Shown one piece after another: positions 1 through 7,298 of a stretch of 16,687 nt of DNA. Source of the stretch: Candidatus Dadabacteria bacterium RIFCSPHIGHO2_12_FULL_53_21 (GTDB lineage Bacteria > Desulfobacterota_D > UBA1144 > Nemesobacterales > UBA2774); NCBI GenBank assembly GCA_001775255.1, contig MFCJ01000007.1:1957-18643 (forward strand), written 5' to 3'. The translations under genes were made by a program, and so were the position numbers. The notes beneath the pieces are model-generated. The model was given only the letters and a program-made list of their open reading frames with translations. It had not been told where the DNA came from and made no database searches. Numbering within the stretch: position 1 is the stretch's first letter; each line of letters starts with the position of its first letter.

Positions 1-2
1 AT

Positions 3-1169
3 TACAGCCAGGTCGCGGCTGCGGACCTGCCCGGGAACACCGCTACCGTGTACTGGGGCTACACGACCGTCTTTGCGCTTATCGTATCCGTAATGCTGGC
101 CCCGGTGATGGGGGCCGTCGCGGATTTTTCCGGTATCAAGAAACGGCTGCTCCTCATATTCGCGGCGATCGGAATATTCTCGACAGCGCTCCTCTATTAC
201 GTAACCAGCGGGGACTGGCTCCTGGCCTCGCTCTTATTCATCTTCGGAAATATAGGCTTTTCGATGTCCGAGGTCTTCTACAACTCGATCCTCCCGAGCG
301 TCGCGGGTCCGGAAGAGATCGACCGCGTTTCCGTCAAGGGGTACGCTCTCGGGTACCTCGGGGGAGGGATACTTCTAGCCCTCGACATAGGTCTCATACA
401 GATCATGACGGATAAGGCGCTCGCCACACGCATCTCTTTCATCACAGTATCGATATGGTGGGCCCTGTTCACGATCCCGTTCATTCTGCACGTAAGGGAG
501 CCCGCCGTAACGAAGCGGAAAAGAATGGACGGCAACATTCTGACCGCCGGCTTTAAGAGACTGTCTCTAACGTTCTCGGAGCTCAGAAGATACAGGGAGC
601 TCTTTCTCTTCCTAGCGGCCTTCTGGATATATAACGACGGCATAGGGACGATAAGCAAGATGGCCACGATCTACGGGGCCGAGATAGGGATCAGCCAGTC
701 GGCCCTAATAGGCGCGCTGCTGATGACCCAGTTCGTCGGCATCCCTTTCTCGTTCGCGTTCGGAAATCTGGCCAGGCTCATAGGCGCGAAGAATTCGATA
801 ATGCTCGGGCTCTTTGTTTATACCGTAATTTCTATCGGAAGCTATTTCATGGAGACCGCGCTCCATTTCTTCATCCTCGCCTTCCTCGTGGGAACGGTCC
901 AGGGGGGGACGCAGGCTTTAAGCAGGTCCCTTTACGGGTCGATGCTGCCGAAGGAGAAAACGGCCGAGTTCTTCGGGTTCTACGGCATGAGTTCCAAGTT
1001 CGCGGGCATAGTCGGTCCCCTCGTATTCGTTGTCGTTTCTCAGCTGGCGGGAACGAGCAGGCTCAGTATTTTTTCGCTAATTATATTCTTTATCACGGGC
1101 GCATTCCTGCTTAACCGCGTCGATGTCGAGAGAGGTGTTCGCGCCTCGCTCGGCAAAAGCCTTGTTTAA
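3..1169 (+). CDS. MFS transporter, UMF1/Atg22-like family, 5' end missing
   Basis: The frame is open from the window edge, so the N-terminus lies outside; 388 residues are visible. A GTG at 48 is a possible internal start, but the open frame upstream and a transmembrane-rich family of usually about 420 or more residues favour a truncated longer protein. About eleven hydrophobic segments are visible. The loop GAVADFSGIKKR matches the MFS motif A pattern between helices 2 and 3, and FGNLARLIGAKN repeats a similar loop in the second half. The stretch YNSILPSVAG followed by VSVKGYALGYLGGG is typical of the UMF1 branch of the major facilitator superfamily (Atg22-like). The protein sits in the inner membrane; its substrate cannot be told from sequence. 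The gene points towards dnaA, with a gap of about 280-320 bases and no clear terminator. Family assignment is recognition from motifs; function beyond transport is not inferred. Confidence 0.85.
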   Translation, partial: YSQVAAADLPGNTATVYWGYTTVFALIVSVMLAPVMGAVADFSGIKKRLLLIFAAIGIFSTALLYYVTSGDWLLASLLFIFGNIGFSMSEVFYNSILPSVAGPEEIDRVSVKGYALGYLGGGILLALDIGLIQIMTDKALATRISFITVSIWWALFTIPFILHVREPAVTKRKRMDGNILTAGFKRLSLTFSELRRYRELFLFLAAFWIYNDGIGTISKMATIYGAEIGISQSALIGALLMTQFVGIPFSFAFGNLARLIGAKNSIMLGLFVYTVISIGSYFMETALHFFILAFLVGTVQGGTQALSRSLYGSMLPKEKTAEFFGFYGMSSKFAGIVGPLVFVVVSQLAGTSRLSIFSLIIFFITGAFLLNRVDVERGVRASLGKSLV

Positions 1170-1488
1170 GGGCTCATCCGCGATTCGGACTGAAAATATC
1201 CGGATTTTTAAGAGCCAAAAACCCAATATTCACAGGATGGTTGCGCCCGTCCGAATACGCTGCTGACTATGTCGAAAAATGTCTCCCGATCTTCAACAAT
1301 AAAACGTAATCAACTGAGATCCATCGGAAAAAAAATAAAACTTGACAATATATTTTTGCATCTGTTAGGATGTAACCTACGGATTTGGGTGGGGCTTAAT
1401 TCACATTCTAAAACTGATTAAATAACTATCCACAAGTTGTTGATGGAATGTGGATAAGTTATCTCTCGATTTGGAGGAGCAGAGGACA
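1170..1488. other. dnaA upstream region with DnaA boxes
   Basis: AT-rich gap before dnaA. It contains matches to the DnaA box (TTWTNCACA): ATATTCACA at 1226-1234 (8/9), TAATTCACA at 1397-1405 (8/9), CTATCCACA at 1426-1434 (8/9) and, on the minus strand, a perfect TTATCCACA at 1449-1457. The last three lie between the predicted dnaA promoter and the chosen start codon. This is the usual position for DnaA autoregulation and could also form the upstream half of a bipartite origin. The boxes are seen directly; the role is inferred. I see no convincing terminator for the preceding transporter gene here. Confidence 0.65.
1342..1371 (+). promoter_or_regulatory. Predicted sigma-70 promoter of dnaA
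   Basis: A perfect -35 TTGACA (1342-1347) is followed after 18 bases by TAGGAT (1366-1371, 4/6 to TATAAT), preceded by a TGn extended -10 element at 1363-1365. The predicted transcription start is near 1378. This gives a leader of about 110 bases that contains three DnaA-box matches, so DnaA could repress its own transcription. It is the only good promoter seen in this gap. Confidence 0.6.
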
Positions 1489-2985
1489 TTGGCCGCTAAA
1501 AGAACGCCCCTGAAGCATAATCTCAGAACGCTGTTTACAGAAAAAAAAGACGAAGGAAAAGGCCTCGAATTCTTTATCGGACAATCATTCCGGCCTACCA
1601 AGCCTCACCTGCCCGGTGAAGACTCAACACACAGGATCATAGTCTGGGACCGGGTTCTCGAAAGAATAAAAAAGAAATCCAATCCGCAAGTCTTTTTCTG
1701 GTTCGCGCCGCTCAAGCCCCTTTCCGAAACGGGGGATTCGATTACACTGCGGGCCAACAGCGAGTTCGACAAGGACTGGATCAACAACCACTATCTCGAA
1801 TTCATCGGGGATACGATAAGGGAAATCTACGGAAAAGCCGTTACCGTAAAAATCGTCACGGAGCAGGACAAGCAGCCCAGGGAAGATAAAAGAACCGCTG
1901 ACGAGACCAGGGAGCCGAAAGACGCGGGACCGGGGAAGCTTTTCACGGGTTCATTGAACCCCAACTATTCCTTCGACAGGTTCATAGTCGGCCCGAGCAA
2001 TCAGTTCGCGCACGCGGCATCGACCGCTGTCGCAAGAAAGCCCGGCGAGGCATATAACCCGCTCTTTATATATGGCGGCGTGGGTCTCGGTAAAACGCAC
2101 CTTATAAACGCTATAGGAAATTACATCATTAAATCCACATCGAACATGGCCAGGGTATGCTGCATATCGGCCGAACACTTCACTAACCAGGTCATCAACA
2201 GCATCAAGTCGAATAAAATGGAAGACTTCAGGAACAGGTACCGGTTCGGCTGCGACGTGGTCCTCATAGACGACATCCAGTTCATCGCCGGGAAAGAGAG
2301 CACCCAGGAGGAGTTCTTCCATACGTTCAACACGCTCTACGAATCGAAAAAGCAGATAGTGCTCACGAGCGATAAGTCCCCGAAGGACATGTCGTACCTC
2401 GAGGAAAGGCTCAGGTCGAGGTTCGAATGGGGCCTCATTACCGACATACAGCCCCCTGAAACCGAGACCAGGATAGCGATAATCAAGAATAAAGCCGAGT
2501 CGGAGGGGATCACGCTTCCGAACGAGGTCGCGCTATACCTCGCCCAAAACACTACTTCCAATATCAGGGAGCTCGAAGGCACGCTAACGAACATTATCGC
2601 CCACGCCCAGCTGCTCAAAACCGAAATTACGCTCGATCTCGCAAAGGAAGTGTTGAGGACCCTACTGAAACAGCAGGACAAGAAGTTCTTAAGTATAGAG
2701 AGCATACAGAGGGAAGTCGCGAACTTTTACGGGCTAAGGGTTCAGGACCTGAAATCCGACAAGAAACAGAAGAATATCTCGCTACCGAGGCAGGTCGCCA
2801 TGTATCTCGCCAGAAGGTACACCGGGGCTTCCTACCCGGAAATCGGAGAAAAGTTCGGGGGCAAGGATCACTCGACAGTAATTCACGCGGTTAAGAAGAT
2901 AGAAAACAACCTCGGCAAAGACCCGTCTCTCGAAAGCACGGTCAAAACGCTTTCGAGAAAGGTCGAGAGTTTAACAAGTGGATAG
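1489..2985 (+). CDS. dnaA: Chromosomal replication initiator protein DnaA
   Basis: DnaA is the AAA+ ATPase that binds DnaA boxes and melts the origin. I chose the TTG at 1489 (498 residues) because GGAGGA at 1473-1478 lies 10 bases upstream. An in-frame GTG at 1450 has no good ribosome site and lies inside a DnaA box. Using the TTG start: domain I begins around residue 50 (VWDRVLERIKKK, then WFAPLKPL); a charged linker covers about 125-150; the AAA+ core has Walker A GGVGLGKT at 196-203 and Walker B VLIDDI at 258-263; domain IV ends with the box-recognition signature DHSTVIHAVKKIE at 460-472. Oddity: in most DnaA proteins the domain I tryptophan is within the first ten residues, whereas here about 46 residues precede it, with no other usual start codon between. 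The gene is followed directly by the origin and dnaN, the classic order. Identity is certain; the start is less so. Confidence 0.98.
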   Translation: MAAKRTPLKHNLRTLFTEKKDEGKGLEFFIGQSFRPTKPHLPGEDSTHRIIVWDRVLERIKKKSNPQVFFWFAPLKPLSETGDSITLRANSEFDKDWINNHYLEFIGDTIREIYGKAVTVKIVTEQDKQPREDKRTADETREPKDAGPGKLFTGSLNPNYSFDRFIVGPSNQFAHAASTAVARKPGEAYNPLFIYGGVGLGKTHLINAIGNYIIKSTSNMARVCCISAEHFTNQVINSIKSNKMEDFRNRYRFGCDVVLIDDIQFIAGKESTQEEFFHTFNTLYESKKQIVLTSDKSPKDMSYLEERLRSRFEWGLITDIQPPETETRIAIIKNKAESEGITLPNEVALYLAQNTTSNIRELEGTLTNIIAHAQLLKTEITLDLAKEVLRTLLKQQDKKFLSIESIQREVANFYGLRVQDLKSDKKQKNISLPRQVAMYLARRYTGASYPEIGEKFGGKDHSTVIHAVKKIENNLGKDPSLESTVKTLSRKVESLTSG

Positions 2986-3154
2986 GGCGTGAATAACCAT
3001 GTGGACAGTTTTGTGGAAGAACCGGGATTATGCATTTCAGGACAAAGCCTGTGGATAGCTGTGGATAAAACACCGAAATTGTCAACAGGTTTATTAACAT
3101 CAAAATCCTTTTAATTAAGACAGGTTTGAGTACTTTTCAACAATTTAACAGGCC

Positions 3155-3172
3155 CTACTACTATTACTACTA
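3155..3172 (+). promoter_or_regulatory. DnaA-trio element of the DNA unwinding element
   Basis: Six consecutive trinucleotides, CTA-CTA-CTA-TTA-CTA-CTA. On the complementary strand, read 3' to 5', these are GAT-GAT-GAT-AAT-GAT-GAT. This fits the published DnaA-trio pattern closely. It is separated from a DnaA-box-like TTTTCAACA (3134-3142) by a short segment ending in GGCC, and runs straight into an A/T tract (3173-3187). The polarity implies DnaA loading from the left and strand opening towards dnaN. Confidence 0.8.
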
Positions 3173-3179
3173 ATATATA

Positions 3180-3185
3180 TATAAT
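3180..3185 (+). promoter_or_regulatory. Possible -10 element for dnaN inside the unwinding element
   Basis: A perfect TATAAT lies 31 bases before the dnaN start codon and would give a leader of about 25 bases holding the ribosome site. No acceptable -35 lies at 16-18 bases, where the DnaA-trio sits. The match may simply reflect the A/T tract. Confidence 0.3.
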
Positions 3186-3216
3186 ATGATTGAATATCGT
3201 AGCAGGAGTAGAAACT

Positions 3217-4317
3217 ATGAAGTTTAGAACGCGAGCGGAAGATTTTTCACTCAAACTGGGGCTTGTTCAGGGGATCTCGGAAAGGCGCGCCACAATGCCC
3301 GTGCTCTCTCACGTTCTGCTGAACGTCGATAAAAACAGGATAGGGATTTCGGCTACGGACCTGGAAACTACCATGAGCACGTGGTCCCCGGCGGAAGTGT
3401 CGAAGCCGGGAAGCATAGCACTGCCTGCAAGGAAGCTCTACGAGATTGTGAAGGAGCTCGAGACGGGTGAGTTAGAGGTCGAGGAAATCGGGAACCACTG
3501 GGTGGAAATCAGGGCATCGTCCGCGGTGTTCAAAATAGCCGGGCTTCCGAGCGAGGACTTTCCCATTATTCCGGAGCTCCATTCGGATAACCTTTTTTCG
3601 GTGGAGAGCGCACTCCTCGAGGAGATGATATCGAAGACTATTTTTGCCGTCTCACCGGACGAGCTGAGGAGGAACCTCGCGGGTATTTTCTTCGAGGAAG
3701 CGGGCGGCAAGAGCCTGAGGCTCGTGGCCACGGACGGCCACCGTCTGTCGCTCGTCGAAAAGGACATAGACAGCAGGGTAAAGTTCGGCAAGGGCTTCGT
3801 AGTGCCTAAAAAAGGCGTGGCCGAGCTGAGAAAAGTCCTCAAGCTTTCAGACAAGGTGAGGATAGGGGCGGGCGACAACTTCTTCATGGCCGAAGGGGAG
3901 GACATTATACTCATCGCGAGGCTCATAGACGCCGATTTTCCGGACTACCGCCAGGTTACGCCCGAAGTCACGAAAGCCACTCTCTCGCTCGACAGGAACG
4001 AGTTTCTGAAGGCGCTTAAAAGGGTCTCGATACTCTCGTCCGAGAAGACGAGGAGCGTAAAGTTTATAATCAACAAGGGTGGAATGACGCTCATCTCCAT
4101 CTCTCCCGAGATAGGCGAGGCGAAAGAGACTGTCCCCCTCGAGTATTCGGGCGACCCGATTGAGCTCGGATTCAACGCGAGGTACCTGATGGATGTCCTT
4201 GAGGTGATAACGGGGGAAAGGGTTCAGATCGGACTGATCGATGAGCTTAGCCCCGCGGTCCTCAGGCCGGAAGGCGATGAGGTTTATTTGTCCGTGATAA
4301 TGCCGATGAGGGTATAG
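3217..4317 (+). CDS. dnaN: DNA polymerase III beta subunit (sliding clamp)
   Basis: Forms the ring-shaped dimer that tethers DNA polymerase III to DNA. The ATG at 3217 is chosen: it has GGAG at 3205-3208 eight bases upstream and gives 366 residues, the usual family length. The upstream in-frame TTG at 3190 falls in the origin AT tract and would only add nine residues. The three clamp folds are recognisable: the first begins MKFRTRAEDFSLKLGLVQG with LSHVLLNV and ISATDLETT; the second carries RRNLAGIFFEE and LVATDGHRLS; the third ends with SPAVLRPEGDEVYLSVIMPMRV, the conserved C-terminus where clamp-binding partners dock. It lies just after oriC in the standard dnaA-oriC-dnaN order. No gyrB or recF follows as in many bacteria; the next gene is comF. 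Confidence 0.97.
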   Translation: MKFRTRAEDFSLKLGLVQGISERRATMPVLSHVLLNVDKNRIGISATDLETTMSTWSPAEVSKPGSIALPARKLYEIVKELETGELEVEEIGNHWVEIRASSAVFKIAGLPSEDFPIIPELHSDNLFSVESALLEEMISKTIFAVSPDELRRNLAGIFFEEAGGKSLRLVATDGHRLSLVEKDIDSRVKFGKGFVVPKKGVAELRKVLKLSDKVRIGAGDNFFMAEGEDIILIARLIDADFPDYRQVTPEVTKATLSLDRNEFLKALKRVSILSSEKTRSVKFIINKGGMTLISISPEIGEAKETVPLEYSGDPIELGFNARYLMDVLEVITGERVQIGLIDELSPAVLRPEGDEVYLSVIMPMRV

Positions 4318-4382
4318 GGCGTTTTATCACATTCTCAAATGCCGGATAAAGGTCTTATGGCTTATTTCGCAGCGCCTGTATA

Positions 4383-5126
4383 ATGCTCGATCTTATATTT
4401 CCAAGTGTCTGTTCCAGATGCGAAGCCCCGGTCGAGGGTAAGTATCTGGTATGCGATAACTGCCTCTCGGAGATGAAGTTCTTAAGGGAGTTTTCCTCAT
4501 GCGGCAAGTGCGGGACCCCGTTCGGTTTTTTCAGCGATGAAAATTATGAGGGCGTCGATGCCCCTCCACCCCGCGGCGAATCAGGTCATCTTTGCGGAAG
4601 GTGTTTGAGGGGGAGCTTCTCTTTTGAAGCGGCCCGCTCCGTCGTCCTTTACGAAGGTAAAATCAGGGACATGATTCTTGAGTTCAAATATCAGGGCAGG
4701 CTCGGTCACGAAGGTTTTCTCTCGTCTCTGATGATCGGGAATTTTCTCTTTCCCCAGGGCGGTTTCGACCTCGTTGTCCCCGTTCCGATGCATATAAGCA
4801 AGCTTAGAATCAGGGAATACAATCAGTCGGCCGTACTGGCATATAACCTGGCGCGGCGGAGCGGAATAGTATGCGACCTGCTCACGTTTAAGAAAATCCG
4901 GGACACTCGGCCGCAGATCGAGTTCAGGAACGAGGAGGAGAGGAGGAGGAATGTAAGGGGAGCGTTTTCGGTTACCTCCCCCGGGTCTTTCAAGGGAAGG
5001 TCCATACTCCTCGTCGACGACGTTTTTACGACCGGCTCCACATCGGATGAGTGCGCCCGGGAGATCCTCAAAGCGGGGGCCTCCAGGGTCTCCGTATTCA
5101 CGCTCTCGAGGGCGAAGGGCATATAG
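4383..5126 (+). CDS. ComF family protein (zinc-finger plus phosphoribosyltransferase-like domain)
   Basis: A 247-residue ComF/GntX-type protein. The N-terminus carries four CxxC pairs (C10/C13, C24/C27, C40/C43, C71/C74), consistent with zinc binding. The C-terminal half is a type I phosphoribosyltransferase fold: the PRPP-loop signature ILLVDDVFTTGSTSDEC begins near residue 209, preceded by the family stretch VVPVPMHISKLRIREYNQS and by RNVRGAF. In naturally competent bacteria ComF is a cytosolic factor needed for DNA uptake; in others its role is unclear, and the family name alone does not prove competence. The gene lies 65 bases after dnaN and 67 before gspL, same strand. No good Shine-Dalgarno site precedes the ATG, but the first cysteine pair at residues 10-13 leaves little room for a later start. 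Confidence 0.9.
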   Translation: MLDLIFPSVCSRCEAPVEGKYLVCDNCLSEMKFLREFSSCGKCGTPFGFFSDENYEGVDAPPPRGESGHLCGRCLRGSFSFEAARSVVLYEGKIRDMILEFKYQGRLGHEGFLSSLMIGNFLFPQGGFDLVVPVPMHISKLRIREYNQSAVLAYNLARRSGIVCDLLTFKKIRDTRPQIEFRNEEERRRNVRGAFSVTSPGSFKGRSILLVDDVFTTGSTSDECAREILKAGASRVSVFTLSRAKGI

Positions 5127-5133
5127 AATCTAT

Positions 5134-5162
5134 TTGACTTTAAAAGGGCTTTACTTTAGATT
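5134..5162 (+). promoter_or_regulatory. Possible promoter of gspLMN
   Basis: TTGACT (5134-5139, 5/6) is followed after 17 bases by TAGATT (5157-5162, 4/6). It lies in the short gap after comF, and would start transcription about 25 bases before the gspL start codon. Moderate match only. Confidence 0.4.
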
Positions 5163-5193
5163 TAGAGGATAAGATTAAGTAATTTACTTAAAC

Positions 5194-6696
5194 ATGTACG
5201 GTAGATTCGCAGGGCTCGATATAGGCAGGAATGACGCAAGGGTCTCCTTGATTAAAAGAGGATTAAGAGACGTCCAGCTTCTGCAGATCATACGGACGAA
5301 ATCCTCCGAGTTTACTCCTGAGTCACCGGAAGCGTTAAATAATGTATTCAGGGAATACTCCCTGCCCAAAGGCGACGTCGCCGTTTCCATCTCGAATGAC
5401 CCGATCTCGGTGAGGGTTATAAAATTCCCGTTCATCGACCCGAAAAAGATAGACCAGGTATACGGTTTCGAGCTCGAGAACATATCCACTTTCGATCCCC
5501 GTGAAAAGAGCCACGCCTACCAGCTCGTGAAGGGAGATACCGGAGGCGAGGCGCTCGTATGCGTTTTCGAAAAAGAGGAAGTAGCGTCGGCGATAGGTTA
5601 TTTCAATAAAGCCGGAATCGACCCGAAGATAATTACCTACACACCTGTTGCGTTCGGCGCTCTTAACGAGCTGGTCGAGGGTCCCAGGCCCGTTATGCTT
5701 GTAGATATGGGTGAGGAGGACCTGAGCTTTGCGCTTTTCGATGAAAACGGGATAAAGCGTGTGAGGTCGTCCAGGAAGCCGGTCGAGTCCTTCATCGAAA
5801 GTCTATGCGGATTGAGAGGGGTTCCGGTCGAAGAATTCGGGTTCACGAAGGCGGAGCTTTCGGGGGAAAGCGGCGAGCATTTGAAGCTATGTCTTTCGCC
5901 TGTCATAAGCGAGATCAAGAAAACACTTCATTTTTTCGAGACGGAGCTGAAAGAAAAAATAAACACGATTCTGATTTCAGGGGCTTTGTCCCAGGCGCCC
6001 GGTTTAACCGAGCTTTTTAAAAAGGAATTCACCAGGGATGTTAAGAAGCTCTTTATCCCGGATCTCGGCGTTGAGAACTCTGCTTTATACGCGAGGTCAT
6101 ACGCGCTCGCCCTTTACGGGAGCTCTTTTAAGAACGGGTACCTTAACTACAGGAAGGATGAGTTCAAGTACGCGGGCTCCGACCGGGAGCTGAGAAGGGT
6201 TTTCATGGCGCCCGGAATTCTATTTGCCCTGCTGCTCGTTCTGCTGCTTTACAACACCGCATCGAGATATTTCGAGCTTAAAAAGGAAGTCAAAGTCCTC
6301 GAAGGTGAGATCGCGCAGGTCGTAAAGGACGCATTTCCCGACGTGAAGGTAATTCCGAAGCCGGCCCAGTTCATGGAAGGCGAGGTATCGAAGCAGAGGG
6401 ATAAGCTCAAATTGATCCGGGGTGTGGAGGGCGCGAGCACGCCGCTCGAGGTGCTGAGGGGTATATCCGGCAGCCTGCCCGCGAGCATGAAGCTCGTGGT
6501 AAACGATATTAAATTCGAAAGCGATACCGAACTCAAGATTCAGGGGGTATGCGATTCTTACCAGGAAGTCACGGAAATTGAAGAGGCCCTGTCCAAATCC
6601 AAAATATTTGAGTCCGTAACGAGAAATCAGACGGGGAACACAGTCGACGGTAAAACGAAGTTCGAGTTATCCCTGGTTGTGAAAACGGAAGCGTGA
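5194..6696 (+). CDS. gspL: Type II secretion system inner-membrane protein GspL
   Basis: A 500-residue bitopic protein. Residues 1 to about 310 form an actin/PilM-like cytoplasmic domain: GLDIGRNDARVSLI at the N-terminus, VMLVDMGEEDLSFALF near 167-182 and ILISGALSQAPGL near 259-271 are the phosphate-loop-type segments of that fold. One hydrophobic helix spans about 337-353 (APGILFALLLVLLLY). The C-terminal periplasmic part begins with a short coiled coil and AFPDVKVIPKPAQFMEGEV, resembling the FP...P.Q motif region of GspL, and ends in a ferredoxin-like domain. In the family, GspL links the cytoplasmic ATPase GspE to the periplasmic platform and pairs with GspM. A PilM-PilN fusion of type IV pili is the main alternative, but the following gspM and gspN argue for GspL. 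No clear Shine-Dalgarno site precedes the ATG. The rest of the secretion operon is not here. Confidence 0.85.
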   Translation: MYGRFAGLDIGRNDARVSLIKRGLRDVQLLQIIRTKSSEFTPESPEALNNVFREYSLPKGDVAVSISNDPISVRVIKFPFIDPKKIDQVYGFELENISTFDPREKSHAYQLVKGDTGGEALVCVFEKEEVASAIGYFNKAGIDPKIITYTPVAFGALNELVEGPRPVMLVDMGEEDLSFALFDENGIKRVRSSRKPVESFIESLCGLRGVPVEEFGFTKAELSGESGEHLKLCLSPVISEIKKTLHFFETELKEKINTILISGALSQAPGLTELFKKEFTRDVKKLFIPDLGVENSALYARSYALALYGSSFKNGYLNYRKDEFKYAGSDRELRRVFMAPGILFALLLVLLLYNTASRYFELKKEVKVLEGEIAQVVKDAFPDVKVIPKPAQFMEGEVSKQRDKLKLIRGVEGASTPLEVLRGISGSLPASMKLVVNDIKFESDTELKIQGVCDSYQEVTEIEEALSKSKIFESVTRNQTGNTVDGKTKFELSLVVKTEA

Positions 6697-6697
6697 T

Positions 6698-7297
6698 ATG
6701 GAACTAGGTTCTGCGATCGAGAGTGTTAAAAGGGTTTTGAGCGAGTTACGCGAGAGGTTCTCTCGTCACTCTTCGTCGGAAAGGGACGTAAGGGCGATGA
6801 GGATCGGTGTCGCGGGCCTATGTCTTTTAATCGCGTATATTGTCTTTCACACCTTTTGGTCCGGTACGGAGCGTCTCGAGAAGCAGGTCAGGCAGCTCGA
6901 GACGGAGCTCGGGAGGATAGAGAATTTGAGGAGCGAATACGAAGGTTCGATGGAAAAAATAACCGAGCTCTCCAGCAAGATAAAAAAAGAGAACGAGCCC
7001 CTTATATCCGTCGTGGAGCAGATACTCCTTGACGAGAATATAGACAGAAAGAACTTTTCTATAAAGGATGTAAACTTAAAGACATCCGAGTCCGAGGATT
7101 TTTTTGAGGAGAAGAGCATCGATGTCGAGCTGAAAGACCTGTCGCTCAAGGACCTGATCGATATATTGTACAAGCTTCAGAATACGCCTTCATTCCTCAA
7201 GGTCTCGAACTTGAATATAAGCACGAAATTCAACAAATCTGATTCCATGACCGTCAAGCTTCGCGTGTCGACCTTCGAGTTCAGGGAGCTCGGCTGA
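6698..7297 (+). CDS. gspM: Type II secretion system protein GspM
   Basis: A 199-residue protein with a basic cytoplasmic N-terminus, one transmembrane helix at about 36-54, a coiled coil at about 57-95 (RLEKQVRQLETELGRIENL) and a small periplasmic ferredoxin-like domain with the pattern SIDVELKDLSLKDLIDILYKLQ. That pattern is typical of GspM/PilO-type proteins. It is expected to form the inner-membrane platform with GspL. The start codon lies one base after the gspL stop, within the sequence TGATATG, with GGAAG six bases upstream, so the genes are almost certainly co-transcribed and translationally linked. GspM sequences diverge widely, so the call rests on architecture and position more than on sequence identity. 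Confidence 0.8.
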   Translation: MELGSAIESVKRVLSELRERFSRHSSSERDVRAMRIGVAGLCLLIAYIVFHTFWSGTERLEKQVRQLETELGRIENLRSEYEGSMEKITELSSKIKKENEPLISVVEQILLDENIDRKNFSIKDVNLKTSESEDFFEEKSIDVELKDLSLKDLIDILYKLQNTPSFLKVSNLNISTKFNKSDSMTVKLRVSTFEFRELG

Positions 7298-7298
7298 T

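Larger units (their letters stand above)
2977..3190. other. oriC: Chromosomal replication origin (oriC) in the dnaA-dnaN gap
   Basis: Minus-strand DnaA boxes (seen as TGTGGAnnn) occur at 3000-3008, 3012-3020, 3050-3058 (8/9) and 3060-3068 (perfect TTATCCACA), with another partial match over the dnaA stop at 2977-2985. Plus-strand partial matches are TTGTCAACA (3079-3087), TTATTAACA (3091-3099) and TTTTCAACA (3134-3142). After GGCC at 3151-3154 comes CTACTACTATTACTACTA (3155-3172), then an alternating A/T tract to about 3187. Known biology: DnaA-trio elements, with 3'-GAT/AAT repeats on one strand, lie next to DnaA boxes and seed strand opening in the unwinding element of Bacillus subtilis and many other bacteria. 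The trio here is six repeats long. The arrangement of boxes, GC-rich spacer, trio and AT tract strongly supports a functional origin; activity itself is inferred. Confidence 0.88.

Noticed and set aside
4355..4384. TATAAT at 4379-4384 as a comF promoter
   Set aside because: It overlaps the comF start codon, has no good -35, and no later start would keep the first cysteine pair.
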